Both the position numbers and the translations under genes were made by a program. The notes under the pieces are model-generated. The model did no database searches and was not told the DNA's origin. It saw nothing but the letters and a program-made list of their open reading frames with translations. Below, in pieces: positions 40,718 to 49,350 of a DNA stretch of 64,000 nt. Source of the stretch: Symbiobacterium sp040797425 (GTDB taxonomy: Bacteria; Bacillota; Sulfobacillia; Symbiobacteriales; Symbiobacteriaceae); the NCBI RefSeq assembly GCF_040797425.1, contig NZ_JBFNEH010000003.1:58472-122471 (forward strand), read 5' to 3'. Each line of letters begins with the position of its first letter. Position 1 is the stretch's first letter.

Positions 40718-42004
40718 ATGAAGCTGACGATCATCGGCGGCGCCAGCGCGTATACCCCGGACATCATCGAGGGCCTGCTGCGGGAGCACACCCTCTTCGC
40801 TGGCGGCGAACTCTGCCTGCACGACATTGACACCGTCCACCTTCACCTGATCGAGCGGCTGGCCCGGGGCCTCGTGCGAACCGCAGGCGCCGACCTGCGG
40901 GTAACGGCGACGGAAGACCGGGCCGAGGCGATCGCCGGGGCCCGCTTCATCCTGACGCAACCCCGGGTGGGCGGGCTGAAGCACCGGGCCCTGGACGAGC
41001 GGATTCCGCTCAGGCACGGCCTCATCGGCCAGGAGACCCTCGGTCTTGGCGGCTTCGCTTTCGCCTGGCGCACGATCCCCGTGATGCTCGACATCGTGGC
41101 GGAGGCCCGGGGCCTGGCGCCGGAGGCGTGGATCATCAACTACGCCAACCCCGCGGGTATGGTGACCGAGGCCGTCATCCGGCGCTTCCCCGACGCCCGT
41201 TTCATCGGCCTCTGCGACATGCCCGCGGGTCTGCAGTGGGCCATCGGCCGGCTGCTTCGGGTGGACTTCCACCGGATCGCGCTGGACTATGCCGGCATCA
41301 ACCACGGCGGCTGGGCGCCCCGGGTGTTGCTGGACGGCGAGGACGTCACCCAGCGCCTGCGCCGCTGGGGAGCGCTTCTGGGCCCCCTGGCCCGCCTGCT
41401 CCCCCTTACCGAGGAGACCGGCACGGTGCGCCTCTACCGGGAGCACGGCATGCTGCCCGACCCCTACCTGCGGTACTACTACTACAAGGACCAGATCCTG
41501 CGGAAGCTCCAGTCGGCCGCCCGGACCCGGGCCGAGGAGCTGATGGAGCGGATCCCGCAGCTGTACCGGCACTATGAGGAGGTCGCCTCCCAGGAGCGGC
41601 CGGTGCTGAAGCAGCACCGGGGCCACCAGGCCCACGCGGACCTGGCCTCGCTGGTGATCATCGCGATGGCGGCCAACCGGCCCACCCGATTCGTCATCCA
41701 GCAGCGGAACGGCGGCGCCGTGCGCCACCTGCCGCCTGAGGAGGCCGCACAGTTCCCCGCCGTGGTGGACGCCAGCGGCTTCCGGCCGATCCCGCAGCCG
41801 CCCCTGCCCCGGGAGGAGGCGGAACTGCTCGCGCAGATCAAGGCCTCCGAGGCGCTCAACGTGCGGGCGGCCTTGGAGGGGGACCGCGGCCTCGCAGTGC
41901 AGGCCGCCGAGCTCAACCCGCTGGGCGCGCCCCAGCCCCTGGCGGGCCGCGTGGTCGACGAACTGCTGGCCGCACACCGACCGTACCTGCCGCAGTTTGC
42001 GTGA
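40718..42004 (+). CDS. GH4-family 6-phospho-beta-glucosidase / ChbF-like
   Basis: NAD+ and metal-dependent glycosidase of family GH4, 428 residues. ATG 40,718 behind GAGGAAGGTG. N-terminal nucleotide loop IIGGASAYTP, NYANPAGM near residue 141, metal-site loop FIGLCDMPAGLQ and INHGGW. It cleaves phosphorylated disaccharides by a redox-elimination route. The next genes (ChbG-like deacetylase, PTS transporter) make a ChbF role on diacetylchitobiose-6-phosphate the best guess; cellobiose-6-phosphate is the alternative. Confidence 0.88.
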   Translation: MKLTIIGGASAYTPDIIEGLLREHTLFAGGELCLHDIDTVHLHLIERLARGLVRTAGADLRVTATEDRAEAIAGARFILTQPRVGGLKHRALDERIPLRHGLIGQETLGLGGFAFAWRTIPVMLDIVAEARGLAPEAWIINYANPAGMVTEAVIRRFPDARFIGLCDMPAGLQWAIGRLLRVDFHRIALDYAGINHGGWAPRVLLDGEDVTQRLRRWGALLGPLARLLPLTEETGTVRLYREHGMLPDPYLRYYYYKDQILRKLQSAARTRAEELMERIPQLYRHYEEVASQERPVLKQHRGHQAHADLASLVIIAMAANRPTRFVIQQRNGGAVRHLPPEEAAQFPAVVDASGFRPIPQPPLPREEAELLAQIKASEALNVRAALEGDRGLAVQAAELNPLGAPQPLAGRVVDELLAAHRPYLPQFA

Positions 42005-42012
42005 GGGCTGCC

Positions 42013-42828
42013 ATGGCGAAGAGGCTCATCGTGAACGCCGACGACTACGGCCTCACCGCGGGGGTGAGCCGGGCGATCCTGCGGGCGCACCGCGAGGGCG
42101 TCGTCACCTCCACCACCTTCATGGTGAACTTCCCCTGGGCCGCCGAGATGGCGAGGCTGCTGGAAGGTGCCCCGGGTCTCGGCGTGGGGCTCCACCTGAA
42201 CCTGACCACCGGCGCGCCGGTCCTGCCCGCCGCCGCGGTGCCCAGCCTTGTGGGGCCGGAGGGCCGGTTCCAGCGCAGCCTGGTGCGGCTCCTCCGGCGG
42301 GTGCGGCCCGCCGAGGCGGAGCGGGAGTGGTCAGCCCAGCTGGAGCGGTTCGTGGCGCTGGTGGGGCGGCTGCCGACCCACCTGGACACGCACCGCTACC
42401 TGCAGGCGTACCCGCCCCTCTGCCGGGCGATGCTGGCCGTCGCCCGCCGCTACGGCGTGCCCGCAGTGCGGGTGCTGCCGCCGGACTTCTTCCCGCCCGA
42501 CACCTTCCCCCGCTGGAGCCCCGCCGGACCGGTGCTCCGGGCGGCGCTCGCCCGCAGCACGGCGCTCATCCGGCAGAGCGGCGTGCGGGCGCCGGACCGG
42601 ACCCTCGCCGGCGATTTCGATCTTCCCGGCCTCCTGGCCCGCCTCGGCCAGGTGGGGGAGGGGGTCACCGAACTGGTGACGCATCCCGGCGAGGTGGACG
42701 AACAGTTGCGCACCCTGAGCTCGCTCCGGGAGCAGCGGGAGGTGGAGCTGGCCGCACTCACCTCGCCCCGGGCCCGGGAACGGGTGGAGCGGCTGGGGAT
42801 CGAGCTCATTCACTTTGGCGCCCTGTGA
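42013..42828 (+). CDS. chbG: ChbG/HpnK (YdjC) carbohydrate deacetylase
   Basis: 271 residues; ATG 42,013 (a GTG at 42,001 overlapping the previous stop is an alternative). The YdjC fold signature NADDYGLTAGVSRAI (D10, D11 metal/catalytic), GVGLHLNLTTGAPVL and LPTHLDTHRYLQAY (His ligands) are intact, with a late LVTHPGEVDE. ChbG removes one acetyl group from diacetylchitobiose or its 6-phosphate so that ChbF can act. Its start lies 9-12 bp from the ChbF-like stop. Confidence 0.9.
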   Translation: MAKRLIVNADDYGLTAGVSRAILRAHREGVVTSTTFMVNFPWAAEMARLLEGAPGLGVGLHLNLTTGAPVLPAAAVPSLVGPEGRFQRSLVRLLRRVRPAEAEREWSAQLERFVALVGRLPTHLDTHRYLQAYPPLCRAMLAVARRYGVPAVRVLPPDFFPPDTFPRWSPAGPVLRAALARSTALIRQSGVRAPDRTLAGDFDLPGLLARLGQVGEGVTELVTHPGEVDEQLRTLSSLREQREVELAALTSPRARERVERLGIELIHFGAL

Positions 42829-42871
42829 CCGGCCGCTTGCGCCGCACTGGCGTGCGAAGGAGGTAACTGCC

Positions 42872-44332
42872 GTGCGAACCAGAGCCGCGTTCTTCCAGCG
42901 GGTCTCGGCCAGCCTGATGATCCCCCTCACGTTCCTGCCCTTCCCGGCGGTGCTGGTGGCGCTGGGCACGGTCCTGGGTCTCGGCCCGCTGGAGCAGGCG
43001 GGGCTGGAGCTCCTGCGCGACTGGGTGCCGCTCTTCTTCGCGATGGGCATCGCCGTAGGCTTCACCCAGGGTGACGGCATGGCGGTGCTCTCAGCGGCCG
43101 CGGGTTACCTCACGATGATCGCCGTGGCCGTCGGGGTGGCCGGCGACCCCGCCCTGAACGTGGGCGCGTTGGGCGGCATTGCCGCAGGGGCGCTCTGCAC
43201 GTGGCTCTACGGCCGCGCCTCCCGGGTGCGGCTGCCCGAGTTCCTGGCGCTCTTCTCCGGCAAGCGGATGGGCCCCATCGCAGCCGCACTGGCGGGCGTG
43301 GGGTTGGGCTATTTCTTCGGCCTGATCTGGCCGGCGTTCTACGCCGCCATCTACGGCCTGGGCCAGTGGATTTACGCCGCCGGCGGCACCGGCGCCTTCG
43401 TCTACGGCGGCATCCTCCGGCTGCTCATTCCCACCGGGCTGCACCACATCCTGATGCAGCTGGTGGATTACCAGCTGGGCGCGTGGACCGACCCGACCAC
43501 GGGCCAGGTGGTGGTGGGGGAGTACCTCCGCTTCCTCTCCGGCGACCCGGCAGCCGGCCGGCTGCTCTCGGGCTTCTTCCTCACCCTGGGCTTCGGCCCC
43601 CTGGGGGCGGCGCTGGCCATCGCTCACGAGGCCAGGCCCGAGCAGCGCCGGCGGGTGAGCGGCATGATGCTGAGCGGCGCCCTCACGGCGATGGTGGTGG
43701 GCATCACGGAGCCGGTGGAGTTTGCCTTCATCTTCGCCTCGCCTCTGCTGCTGGCGCTGCACGTGCTGCTCTCCGCAGTCGCCTCGTTCCTCGGATACGC
43801 GCTGGACATCCACCTGGGCGGCTACGCCCTGCCCATGATGCTGATCAACTGGCACCGGCAGCAGAACGGCTGGCTGCTCCTGCCGCTCGGGGTGCTCTGG
43901 ACCCTGCTCTACTACGTCACGTTCCGGCTGATCATCCGCTGGCGCCGGCCGCCGATTCTCGGCCAGTCCGGGGAGGCGGGTGAAGGGGGTGACGGGGCGG
44001 TCGCCGGCGCCCCGGGTGCCGGGAGCGATCCGCTGCAGGCGCAGGCGGCCGGCATCCTCGCCGCCCTGGGCGGACCTTCCAATATCCGCAGCCTCACCGC
44101 CTGCATGACCCGCCTGCGGCTCGAACTCAACACCCCCGACGCCGTCGACGCGGCCCGGCTGCGGGAACTGGGCGCGACCGGGGTGGTGCGAACGGGCGAT
44201 GCGGTGCAGGTGGTGATGGGCCCCCGTGCGGGCGACATCGCCCGGGCGATCGAAGAGGAGGTCGCTCGGACCGCCGGTGGCGGAGGCAGGGGCAATCCGA
44301 GCCCGAACCGGCGGGGTCAGGATGAGACGTAG
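42872..44332 (+). CDS. PTS sugar transporter EIICB, glucose/N-acetylglucosamine superfamily
   Basis: 486 residues; GTG 42,872 behind AAGGAGG. N-terminal EIIC with about ten helices (FFAMGIAVGFTQGDGMAVLS, IPTGLHHILMQLVDYQLG, GITEPVEFAFIFASPLLLAL: the TEP loop typical of the family). A Gly/Ala linker follows, then a C-terminal EIIB domain with the phospho-accepting Cys411 in LTACMTRLRLEL. No EIIA is encoded here, so phosphate must come from an EIIA elsewhere. Unlike E. coli ChbB/ChbC (lactose family), this belongs to the glucose family, so the operon pairs Chb enzymes with a NagE/PtsG-type porter. Confidence 0.92.
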   Translation: MRTRAAFFQRVSASLMIPLTFLPFPAVLVALGTVLGLGPLEQAGLELLRDWVPLFFAMGIAVGFTQGDGMAVLSAAAGYLTMIAVAVGVAGDPALNVGALGGIAAGALCTWLYGRASRVRLPEFLALFSGKRMGPIAAALAGVGLGYFFGLIWPAFYAAIYGLGQWIYAAGGTGAFVYGGILRLLIPTGLHHILMQLVDYQLGAWTDPTTGQVVVGEYLRFLSGDPAAGRLLSGFFLTLGFGPLGAALAIAHEARPEQRRRVSGMMLSGALTAMVVGITEPVEFAFIFASPLLLALHVLLSAVASFLGYALDIHLGGYALPMMLINWHRQQNGWLLLPLGVLWTLLYYVTFRLIIRWRRPPILGQSGEAGEGGDGAVAGAPGAGSDPLQAQAAGILAALGGPSNIRSLTACMTRLRLELNTPDAVDAARLRELGATGVVRTGDAVQVVMGPRAGDIARAIEEEVARTAGGGGRGNPSPNRRGQDET

Positions 44333-44344
44333 GAGGCGCACGCG

Positions 44345-45049
44345 GTGCAGGTGACGATGGCGGTCGCCAAGGTCCCGAAGTTTGGCCTGACCGAAAGCGG
44401 GGATTCTGTAGAACTGGTGGAGCGCCCGCGCGGGGGCGTGACCGGTATCCTGGTCGACGGGCAGTCGCACGGCCCGGCCGCCAAGCGGCTGAGCCAGCTG
44501 GTGGTGGCCAAGGCGATGCAGCTGGTGGTCGACGGGGTGCGGGACGGCGCGGTGGCCCGCGGGGTGCACGACTACCTCCACGCGGTCCGGGGCGGCAAGG
44601 TGTCGGCCGAACTGGTGCTGCTCTCCGCCGACATCCACACCCGCACGCTGGTGGTGACGCGCAACACCCACGTGCCGGTGCTGATCCGGCGGGGCGACGG
44701 CTCCATCCTGCGGCTGGATGAGCCGGTGGAGCCCATCGGCACGCTGGAGATCCTCCGGCCGGTGATCGCCGAGGTGCCGCTGGAGGAGGGGCTGGTGGCC
44801 CTGGCCTTCACCGACGGCGTGCTCGCGGCCGGCCGCCGGAACGGGCGGGAATGGCCCGTCGAGCGGCTGGAGGAACTGCTCCGGAGTGCCGACCCGGACG
44901 ACATGCAGGCCCTCGCAGACCGCGTGCTGGCCGAAGCGATGGCCCTGGACGAGGGGCGTCCGGCCGACGACATGGCGGTGCTGGTCGCCGGCGTGCGGGA
45001 GGAAGGCGGCGACCGGATTCGGCGAATGAACCTGACCATGAAGTGGTGA
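44345..45049 (+). CDS. SpoIIE/PP2C-like phosphatase domain protein
   Basis: 234 residues; GTG 44,345 with GGAGGCG upstream. PP2C features: GVTGILVDGQSHGPAAKRLS (metal-binding D-G), ELVLLSADIHTRTLVVTRNT, LEEGLVALAFTDGVLAAGRR (T/SDG motif) and GRPADDMAVLVAGV (terminal DD). This is the compact stand-alone form without a sensor domain, as in RsbX/RsbU-type phosphatases of stress or sporulation switches. Target unknown. Confidence 0.85.
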   Translation: MQVTMAVAKVPKFGLTESGDSVELVERPRGGVTGILVDGQSHGPAAKRLSQLVVAKAMQLVVDGVRDGAVARGVHDYLHAVRGGKVSAELVLLSADIHTRTLVVTRNTHVPVLIRRGDGSILRLDEPVEPIGTLEILRPVIAEVPLEEGLVALAFTDGVLAAGRRNGREWPVERLEELLRSADPDDMQALADRVLAEAMALDEGRPADDMAVLVAGVREEGGDRIRRMNLTMKW

Positions 45050-45072
45050 GGCTCATCCGAGGGGGAGTCTGC

Positions 45073-45444
45073 TTGCGGGAGCCTGTGGTGGCGATAGTGG
45101 GGGTGTGCGCCGCAGGGAAGACTACGCTGGCGGCGGGACTGAACGCCGCAGGTGTGAAGGCGTACAGCGTGCCGCAGGAGCACTCGTTTGTGAAGCGGCT
45201 GTGGCAGCGGCTCCACCCCGACGTCAACATCCTGGTGATGCTGGACGCCCGGTGGGAGACCACCCGCCGCCGGCGGCCCGACATCAGCTACGGGCCGGAC
45301 CGGCTGGAGGAGCAGCGGCGGCGGCTGGCGGTGGCGCGCGCCGAGTGCCACCTCTACCTGCCCACCGACGACCTCACCATCGAAGAGGTCCGGGAGCGGG
45401 TGCTGGAGTTCATCCGGGCGTGGCAGGGGGAGGAGCAGGCGTGA
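45073..45444 (+). CDS. Small P-loop protein
   Basis: 123 residues from TTG 45,073 (GGGGGAG 5 bp upstream). Walker A is GVCAAGKTTLAAGL at about residues 9-22. The middle has NILVMLDARWETTRRRRPDI, which may hold the Walker B-like strand, and the end is a helix pair. It looks like a short nucleoside-kinase or adenylate-kinase-like ATP-binding protein, without an identified substrate. Its stop overlaps the signal peptidase start (TGATG). Confidence 0.75.
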   Translation: MREPVVAIVGVCAAGKTTLAAGLNAAGVKAYSVPQEHSFVKRLWQRLHPDVNILVMLDARWETTRRRRPDISYGPDRLEEQRRRLAVARAECHLYLPTDDLTIEEVRERVLEFIRAWQGEEQA

Positions 45445-46016
45445 TGGAGCCACCGGGAAAGGGGGCGGAGCCGGTGCGCAAGGGGCCCCTCCGGGAGCTG
45501 GCGGAGACGGTGGCCGTGGCCCTGCTGGCGGCCTTGCTGGTGCGCACCTTCGGGGTGCAGCTCTACCGGGTGGACGGCGAGTCGATGCTGCCCACCCTGC
45601 ACCACGGCGACCGTCTCCTGGTGAACAAGCTGGTCTACCGGCTGCGGGCGCCGGCGCCCGGCGAGGTGGTGGTGCTGCAGGATCCCGGCGGCACCGGGCG
45701 CCACCTGGTAAAGCGGGTGATCGCGGTGGCCGGTGAGGAGATTCGCGTGCGGGACGATGAGGTGCTGGTGGATGGAAGGCGCCTGGCGGAGTCCTACACG
45801 AACCCGGAGAGTCCGGGCACGTACGACGCCGGCCCCCTGGTCGTTCCCGAGGGCTACGTGTTCGTGATGGGCGACAACCGGGGCGCATCGCTCGACTCCC
45901 GCCTGTTCGGGCCCGTCCCGGTCGAGCAGGTGGAGGGAAGGGCGGTGGCGCTCGTTTGGCCGCCGGGCCGGTTCGGCGGTCACGGGCCGCTGGCCGCGGC
46001 GAGAGAGTACGAGTAA
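45444..46016 (+). CDS. lepB: Signal peptidase I
   Basis: 190 residues, single N-terminal membrane span (AETVAVALLAALLVRTFGVQ), catalytic Ser47 in DGESMLPTL and catalytic Lys90 in HLVKRVIAVAGE. Box E FVMGDNRGASLDSRLFGPV is present. It cleaves signal peptides of secreted proteins at the outer face of the membrane. The size is the Gram-positive SipS type. Translationally coupled to the P-loop gene. Confidence 0.95.
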   Translation: MEPPGKGAEPVRKGPLRELAETVAVALLAALLVRTFGVQLYRVDGESMLPTLHHGDRLLVNKLVYRLRAPAPGEVVVLQDPGGTGRHLVKRVIAVAGEEIRVRDDEVLVDGRRLAESYTNPESPGTYDAGPLVVPEGYVFVMGDNRGASLDSRLFGPVPVEQVEGRAVALVWPPGRFGGHGPLAAAREYE

Positions 46017-46037
46017 ACAGGGGAGGGGCGGGTCGGT

Positions 46038-46703
46038 TTGGCTGAGGTTACGTTCGAGCAGGTGCGGCGGGATCCCGAGGTGCGTGCGTACATCGTGAAG
46101 GCCAACGAGATGCTTTCGGCCCTCGGCTTCACGGAGCACGGCCTGCGGCACGTGGGGCTGGTGGCCGAGCGGGCCATGGGGCTCATGGCGGAGCTCCAGC
46201 GCCCGCCGCGGCTGCAGGAGCTGGCCGGCATCGCCGCACTGCTCCACGATATCGGCAACATCGTCAACCGGCATGACCACGGCCAGACCGGCGCCCTGCT
46301 GGCCTATCAGATCCTGAGCCGCATGGGCATGGCGCCGGAGGAGATTGCCATCATCATGTCGGCCATCGGCAACCACGAGGAAGACGTGGGCATCCCCGTC
46401 CACGACGTGTCGGCCGCGCTGATCCTGGCGGACAAGTCCGACGTGCACCGCAGCCGGGTCCGCAACCAGGACGTGTCCACGTTTGACATCCACGACCGGG
46501 TCAACTTCGCCGTGACCCACAGCGAACTGCAGGCCTTCCGCGACGAGCGGGTGATCCGGCTCAGCCTCGTGGTGGACACGTCGATCATCGCCATCATGGA
46601 GTACTTCGAGATCTTCCTCAGCCGCATGGTGATGTGCCGGCGGGCGGCGGATCGCCTGGGCTGCCGCTTTGAGTTGGTGATGAACGAAAGCCGCCTGCTG
46701 TAG
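46038..46703 (+). CDS. HD-domain metal-dependent phosphohydrolase
   Basis: 221 residues; TTG 46,038. HD motif H34/H38 (EHGLRHVG), H70-D71 in AALLHDIGNIVNRHDHGQTG, then a distal IMSAIGNHEEDVG and ALILADKSDVHRSRVR. Likely a nucleotide phosphohydrolase or HD-GYP-like c-di-nucleotide enzyme; no partner domain is present. Some Firmicutes carry a similar gene next to secDF, which fits here. Confidence 0.85.
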   Translation: MAEVTFEQVRRDPEVRAYIVKANEMLSALGFTEHGLRHVGLVAERAMGLMAELQRPPRLQELAGIAALLHDIGNIVNRHDHGQTGALLAYQILSRMGMAPEEIAIIMSAIGNHEEDVGIPVHDVSAALILADKSDVHRSRVRNQDVSTFDIHDRVNFAVTHSELQAFRDERVIRLSLVVDTSIIAIMEYFEIFLSRMVMCRRAADRLGCRFELVMNESRLL

Positions 46704-46718
46704 CACGCGGCTATCCCT

Positions 46719-46747
46719 TTGACGCGGCACCACGCGAAGCGTACAAT
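46719..46747 (+). promoter_or_regulatory. Promoter of secDF
   Basis: TTGACG (46,719-46,724), exactly 17 bp, TACAAT (46,742-46,747): one of the best sigma-A promoters in the window. Confidence 0.8.
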
Positions 46748-46801
46748 TGAACTTGTTGCCGGCAGGAACAGTCTAAGTGCTGACGTATTCCTGAAAGGGC
46801 T

Positions 46802-46825
46802 GGAGGCGTGGCCTCCTTTTCCTTT
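46802..46825 (+). terminator. Attenuator-like hairpin in the secDF leader
   Basis: GGAGGC-GTG-GCCTCC followed by TTTTCCTTT, about 48 nt after the transcription start and 35 nt before secD. Its downstream purines (GGAGGAGG at 46,847) could also pair with the CCTCC arm, giving an alternative fold. Confidence 0.5.
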
Positions 46826-46860
46826 GCGGCGAACTCATTCTACCTGGAGGAGGACGGGCC

Positions 46861-48108
46861 ATGAAGGGCGGCTGGAACGGACTGGTTCTGGCCCTGATCT
46901 TGGTACTCGTCGGCGGCACCATCGGCTTTTACCTGTCGCCGGCCCCGGACACGGGCTCTGCACGAATTCTGCAACATATGAAGCTGGGTCTGGACCTGAA
47001 GGGCGGCGCCCACATCGTGCTGGAGGGCGTCGACTCGGAACTGGGTGAGGTCACGCCGGACAAGATCCAGGCGGCCCGGAGCGTGATCGAGAACCGCATC
47101 AACTCGCTGGGCGTCTCCGAGCCGGTGGTGCAGGTGGACGGCCGCAACCGGATCATCGTTGAGATCGCGGGTGCCGCCGACATCGACGAGGCCCGGGAGG
47201 TCATCGGCAAGACGGCGGTGCTCAAGTTCGTCGACCCCGAGGGCAACGAGGTGCTGACCGGAAAGGACGTCGAGAAGGCCGGCGTGTCCACGGATCAGTA
47301 CGGCAACTTCGTGGTGACGCTGAAGCTGAAGGGCGAAGGGCCGGACAAGTTCTATGAGGCCACCGCCAAGTGGGTCGGCTCACCGATTTACATCATGCTG
47401 GACGACGACGTGATCTCTAACCCGGTGGTGCGGCAGCCGATCCCGGGCGGCGAGGCCACCATCGAGGGTAACTTCACCGCCGAGGAGGCCGGGCAGCTGG
47501 CCGCCCTCATCAACGGCGGCGCCCTGCCCATCAAGCTGGTGGAGGTAGAGGCCCGGATGGTCAGCGCCACCCTGGGCGCCGACTCCATCGCCAAGTCGCT
47601 CCGGGCCGGTGCCATCGGCATGATCGCGGTGCTGCTGTTTATGGTGCTGCTGTACCGGGTTCCGGGCTTCCTGGCTGACATCGCACTGGGCGTCTACGCC
47701 ATCCTCAACATGATCGTCCTGCTCATGATCAATAACGTGTTCACCCTCCCCGGCATCGCCGGCGTGCTGTTGGGCATCGCCATGGCGGTGGACGGCAACG
47801 TCATCATCTTCGAGCGCATCAAGGAGGAGCTGCGCAAGGGCAAGGGGCTCCGCTCCGGCATCGACGCCGGCTTCCATCGGGCGTACGTGACGGTGCTGGA
47901 CTCGCAGGTGACCACCGCCATCGCCGCGGCGATTCTCCTGTGGCTGGGCACCGGCCCCGTGCGGGGCTTCGCCGTGACGCTGCTGGTGGGTACCATCCTC
48001 TCGATGTTCACGGCCATCACCTTTACCCGTTGGCTGGTCCTGCTGACGGTGAACACTGGCTGGTTCAACAAGCGTACCCTCTTCGGCGTGAAGGAGGTGG
48101 CCGAGTAA
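46861..48108 (+). CDS. secD: Protein translocase subunit SecD
   Basis: 415 residues; ATG 46,861 behind GGAGGAGG. N-terminal span, LGLDLKGGAHIVLEGVD (SecD P1 signature), the large external P1 domain (ENRINSLGVSEPVVQ), then six-helix RND part with IAMAVDGNVIIFERIKEELR. It uses the proton gradient to pull exported proteins through SecYEG together with SecF. Followed immediately by secF (1 bp). Confidence 0.96.
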   Translation: MKGGWNGLVLALILVLVGGTIGFYLSPAPDTGSARILQHMKLGLDLKGGAHIVLEGVDSELGEVTPDKIQAARSVIENRINSLGVSEPVVQVDGRNRIIVEIAGAADIDEAREVIGKTAVLKFVDPEGNEVLTGKDVEKAGVSTDQYGNFVVTLKLKGEGPDKFYEATAKWVGSPIYIMLDDDVISNPVVRQPIPGGEATIEGNFTAEEAGQLAALINGGALPIKLVEVEARMVSATLGADSIAKSLRAGAIGMIAVLLFMVLLYRVPGFLADIALGVYAILNMIVLLMINNVFTLPGIAGVLLGIAMAVDGNVIIFERIKEELRKGKGLRSGIDAGFHRAYVTVLDSQVTTAIAAAILLWLGTGPVRGFAVTLLVGTILSMFTAITFTRWLVLLTVNTGWFNKRTLFGVKEVAE

Positions 48109-49041
48109 ATGAGCTTCCTCACCCGAGTCCGCTACATGCGGTACGCACGGCAGTACGTGATCTTCGCCGTGGTCACCATCCTGATCGCTCTGGGCGCCCT
48201 GCTCTTCCGGGGGCTCAACCTGGGTATTGACTTCACTGGCGGCCTGCTGCTGGACATCCAGTTCGAGAAGACCGTGACCATGGAGCAGGTGCGCGGCGCC
48301 GTCTCGCAGGCGCTGGGCATGGATGCGCAGATCCAGCAGGTGGAGGTCAAGGGCGGCGATAACCCCGAGGCCACGGAGTACCTGATGCGTACCCCCGTGC
48401 TCACCGACGAGCAGAAGGCGCAGCTGTTCGCAGGCCTGACGCAGCTGTCCCCCTACGAACTGGTCGGGGAAGATGCGGTTTCGGCTACGGTCTCCAGCGA
48501 GCTCACGCGCAACGCCCTGCTGGCCATCGCCATCGCCCTGGTCCTGCAGGTGATCTACATCTCCATCCGGTTCGAGTTCCGGATGGGCGTCACCGCCGTG
48601 GTGGCGCTGGTGCACGACATGATCATCACCCTGGGGGTGGTGGCGCTCACCCAGGTGGAGATCAGCTCCAACTTCGTGGCCGCGGCGCTGACGGTCCTGG
48701 GCTACTCGATGAACGATACCGTGGTGGTGTTGGACCGCCTGCGGGAAAACCTGCACAGCCGGCGGAAGGACGAGTCCTTCGAGGAGATGTGCAGCCGGTC
48801 GATCCAGGAGGTCGTGACCCGCTCGATTTACACCGGCGTGTCCGTGATCATGATGCTGGTGGCGATGATCGTCCTGGGCGGCTCGACCATCCTCGACCTC
48901 TCCGTCACCATGCTGGTGGGCACCCTTGCCGGCACGTACTCCTCCATCGTCGTCGCGGCGGCGCTCTGGTTCCTGTGGGAGCGCAACCACCAGGGCGGCC
49001 GGCATCCGAGCCCGGCGAAGGCCCGTCCGGCGAAGGCGTGA
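48109..49041 (+). CDS. secF: Protein translocase subunit SecF
   Basis: 310 residues. LNLGIDFTGGLLLDIQFEK (SecF signature), external domain, and five more helices with GYSMNDTVVVLDRLRENLHS and VSVIMMLVAMIVLGGSTILD. Partner of SecD. Ends in a basic tail and a terminator. Confidence 0.96.
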   Translation: MSFLTRVRYMRYARQYVIFAVVTILIALGALLFRGLNLGIDFTGGLLLDIQFEKTVTMEQVRGAVSQALGMDAQIQQVEVKGGDNPEATEYLMRTPVLTDEQKAQLFAGLTQLSPYELVGEDAVSATVSSELTRNALLAIAIALVLQVIYISIRFEFRMGVTAVVALVHDMIITLGVVALTQVEISSNFVAAALTVLGYSMNDTVVVLDRLRENLHSRRKDESFEEMCSRSIQEVVTRSIYTGVSVIMMLVAMIVLGGSTILDLSVTMLVGTLAGTYSSIVVAAALWFLWERNHQGGRHPSPAKARPAKA

Positions 49042-49066
49042 TCCTGGCATACCGTTCGCATTCACG

Positions 49067-49096
49067 GCACCCCGCCTTGTGCGGGGTGCTTTCGTT
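49067..49096 (+). terminator. Terminator of secDF
   Basis: 9-bp stem GCACCCCGC / GCGGGGTGC, 5-nt loop, then TTTCGTT. The 250 bp from here to the AAA+ gene hold nothing else definite. Confidence 0.8.
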
Positions 49097-49350
49097 ATGG
49101 AAGTGGGGAAGAAGGCGGCTTTGGCCCCGGCAACGCGGGAGCGCCCCTCGGAGGGGCGCCGCCCTGCAGCTCTCCCCTGCGGGGCGATCTGTGTCGAGAG
49201 CGGCGGCCCGGGCGGGGCGATTCATGTCGCACTCGGGAATCGCCTCCCTGTCGAGAAATAAACCGGCAGCATCGACAAGGGCCGAGCGAGTTTCTTGCCA
49301 GGGTTTGGTTACACTAGGCGTAACCGCTGCGATCCTTCGGGGGGTATTCC

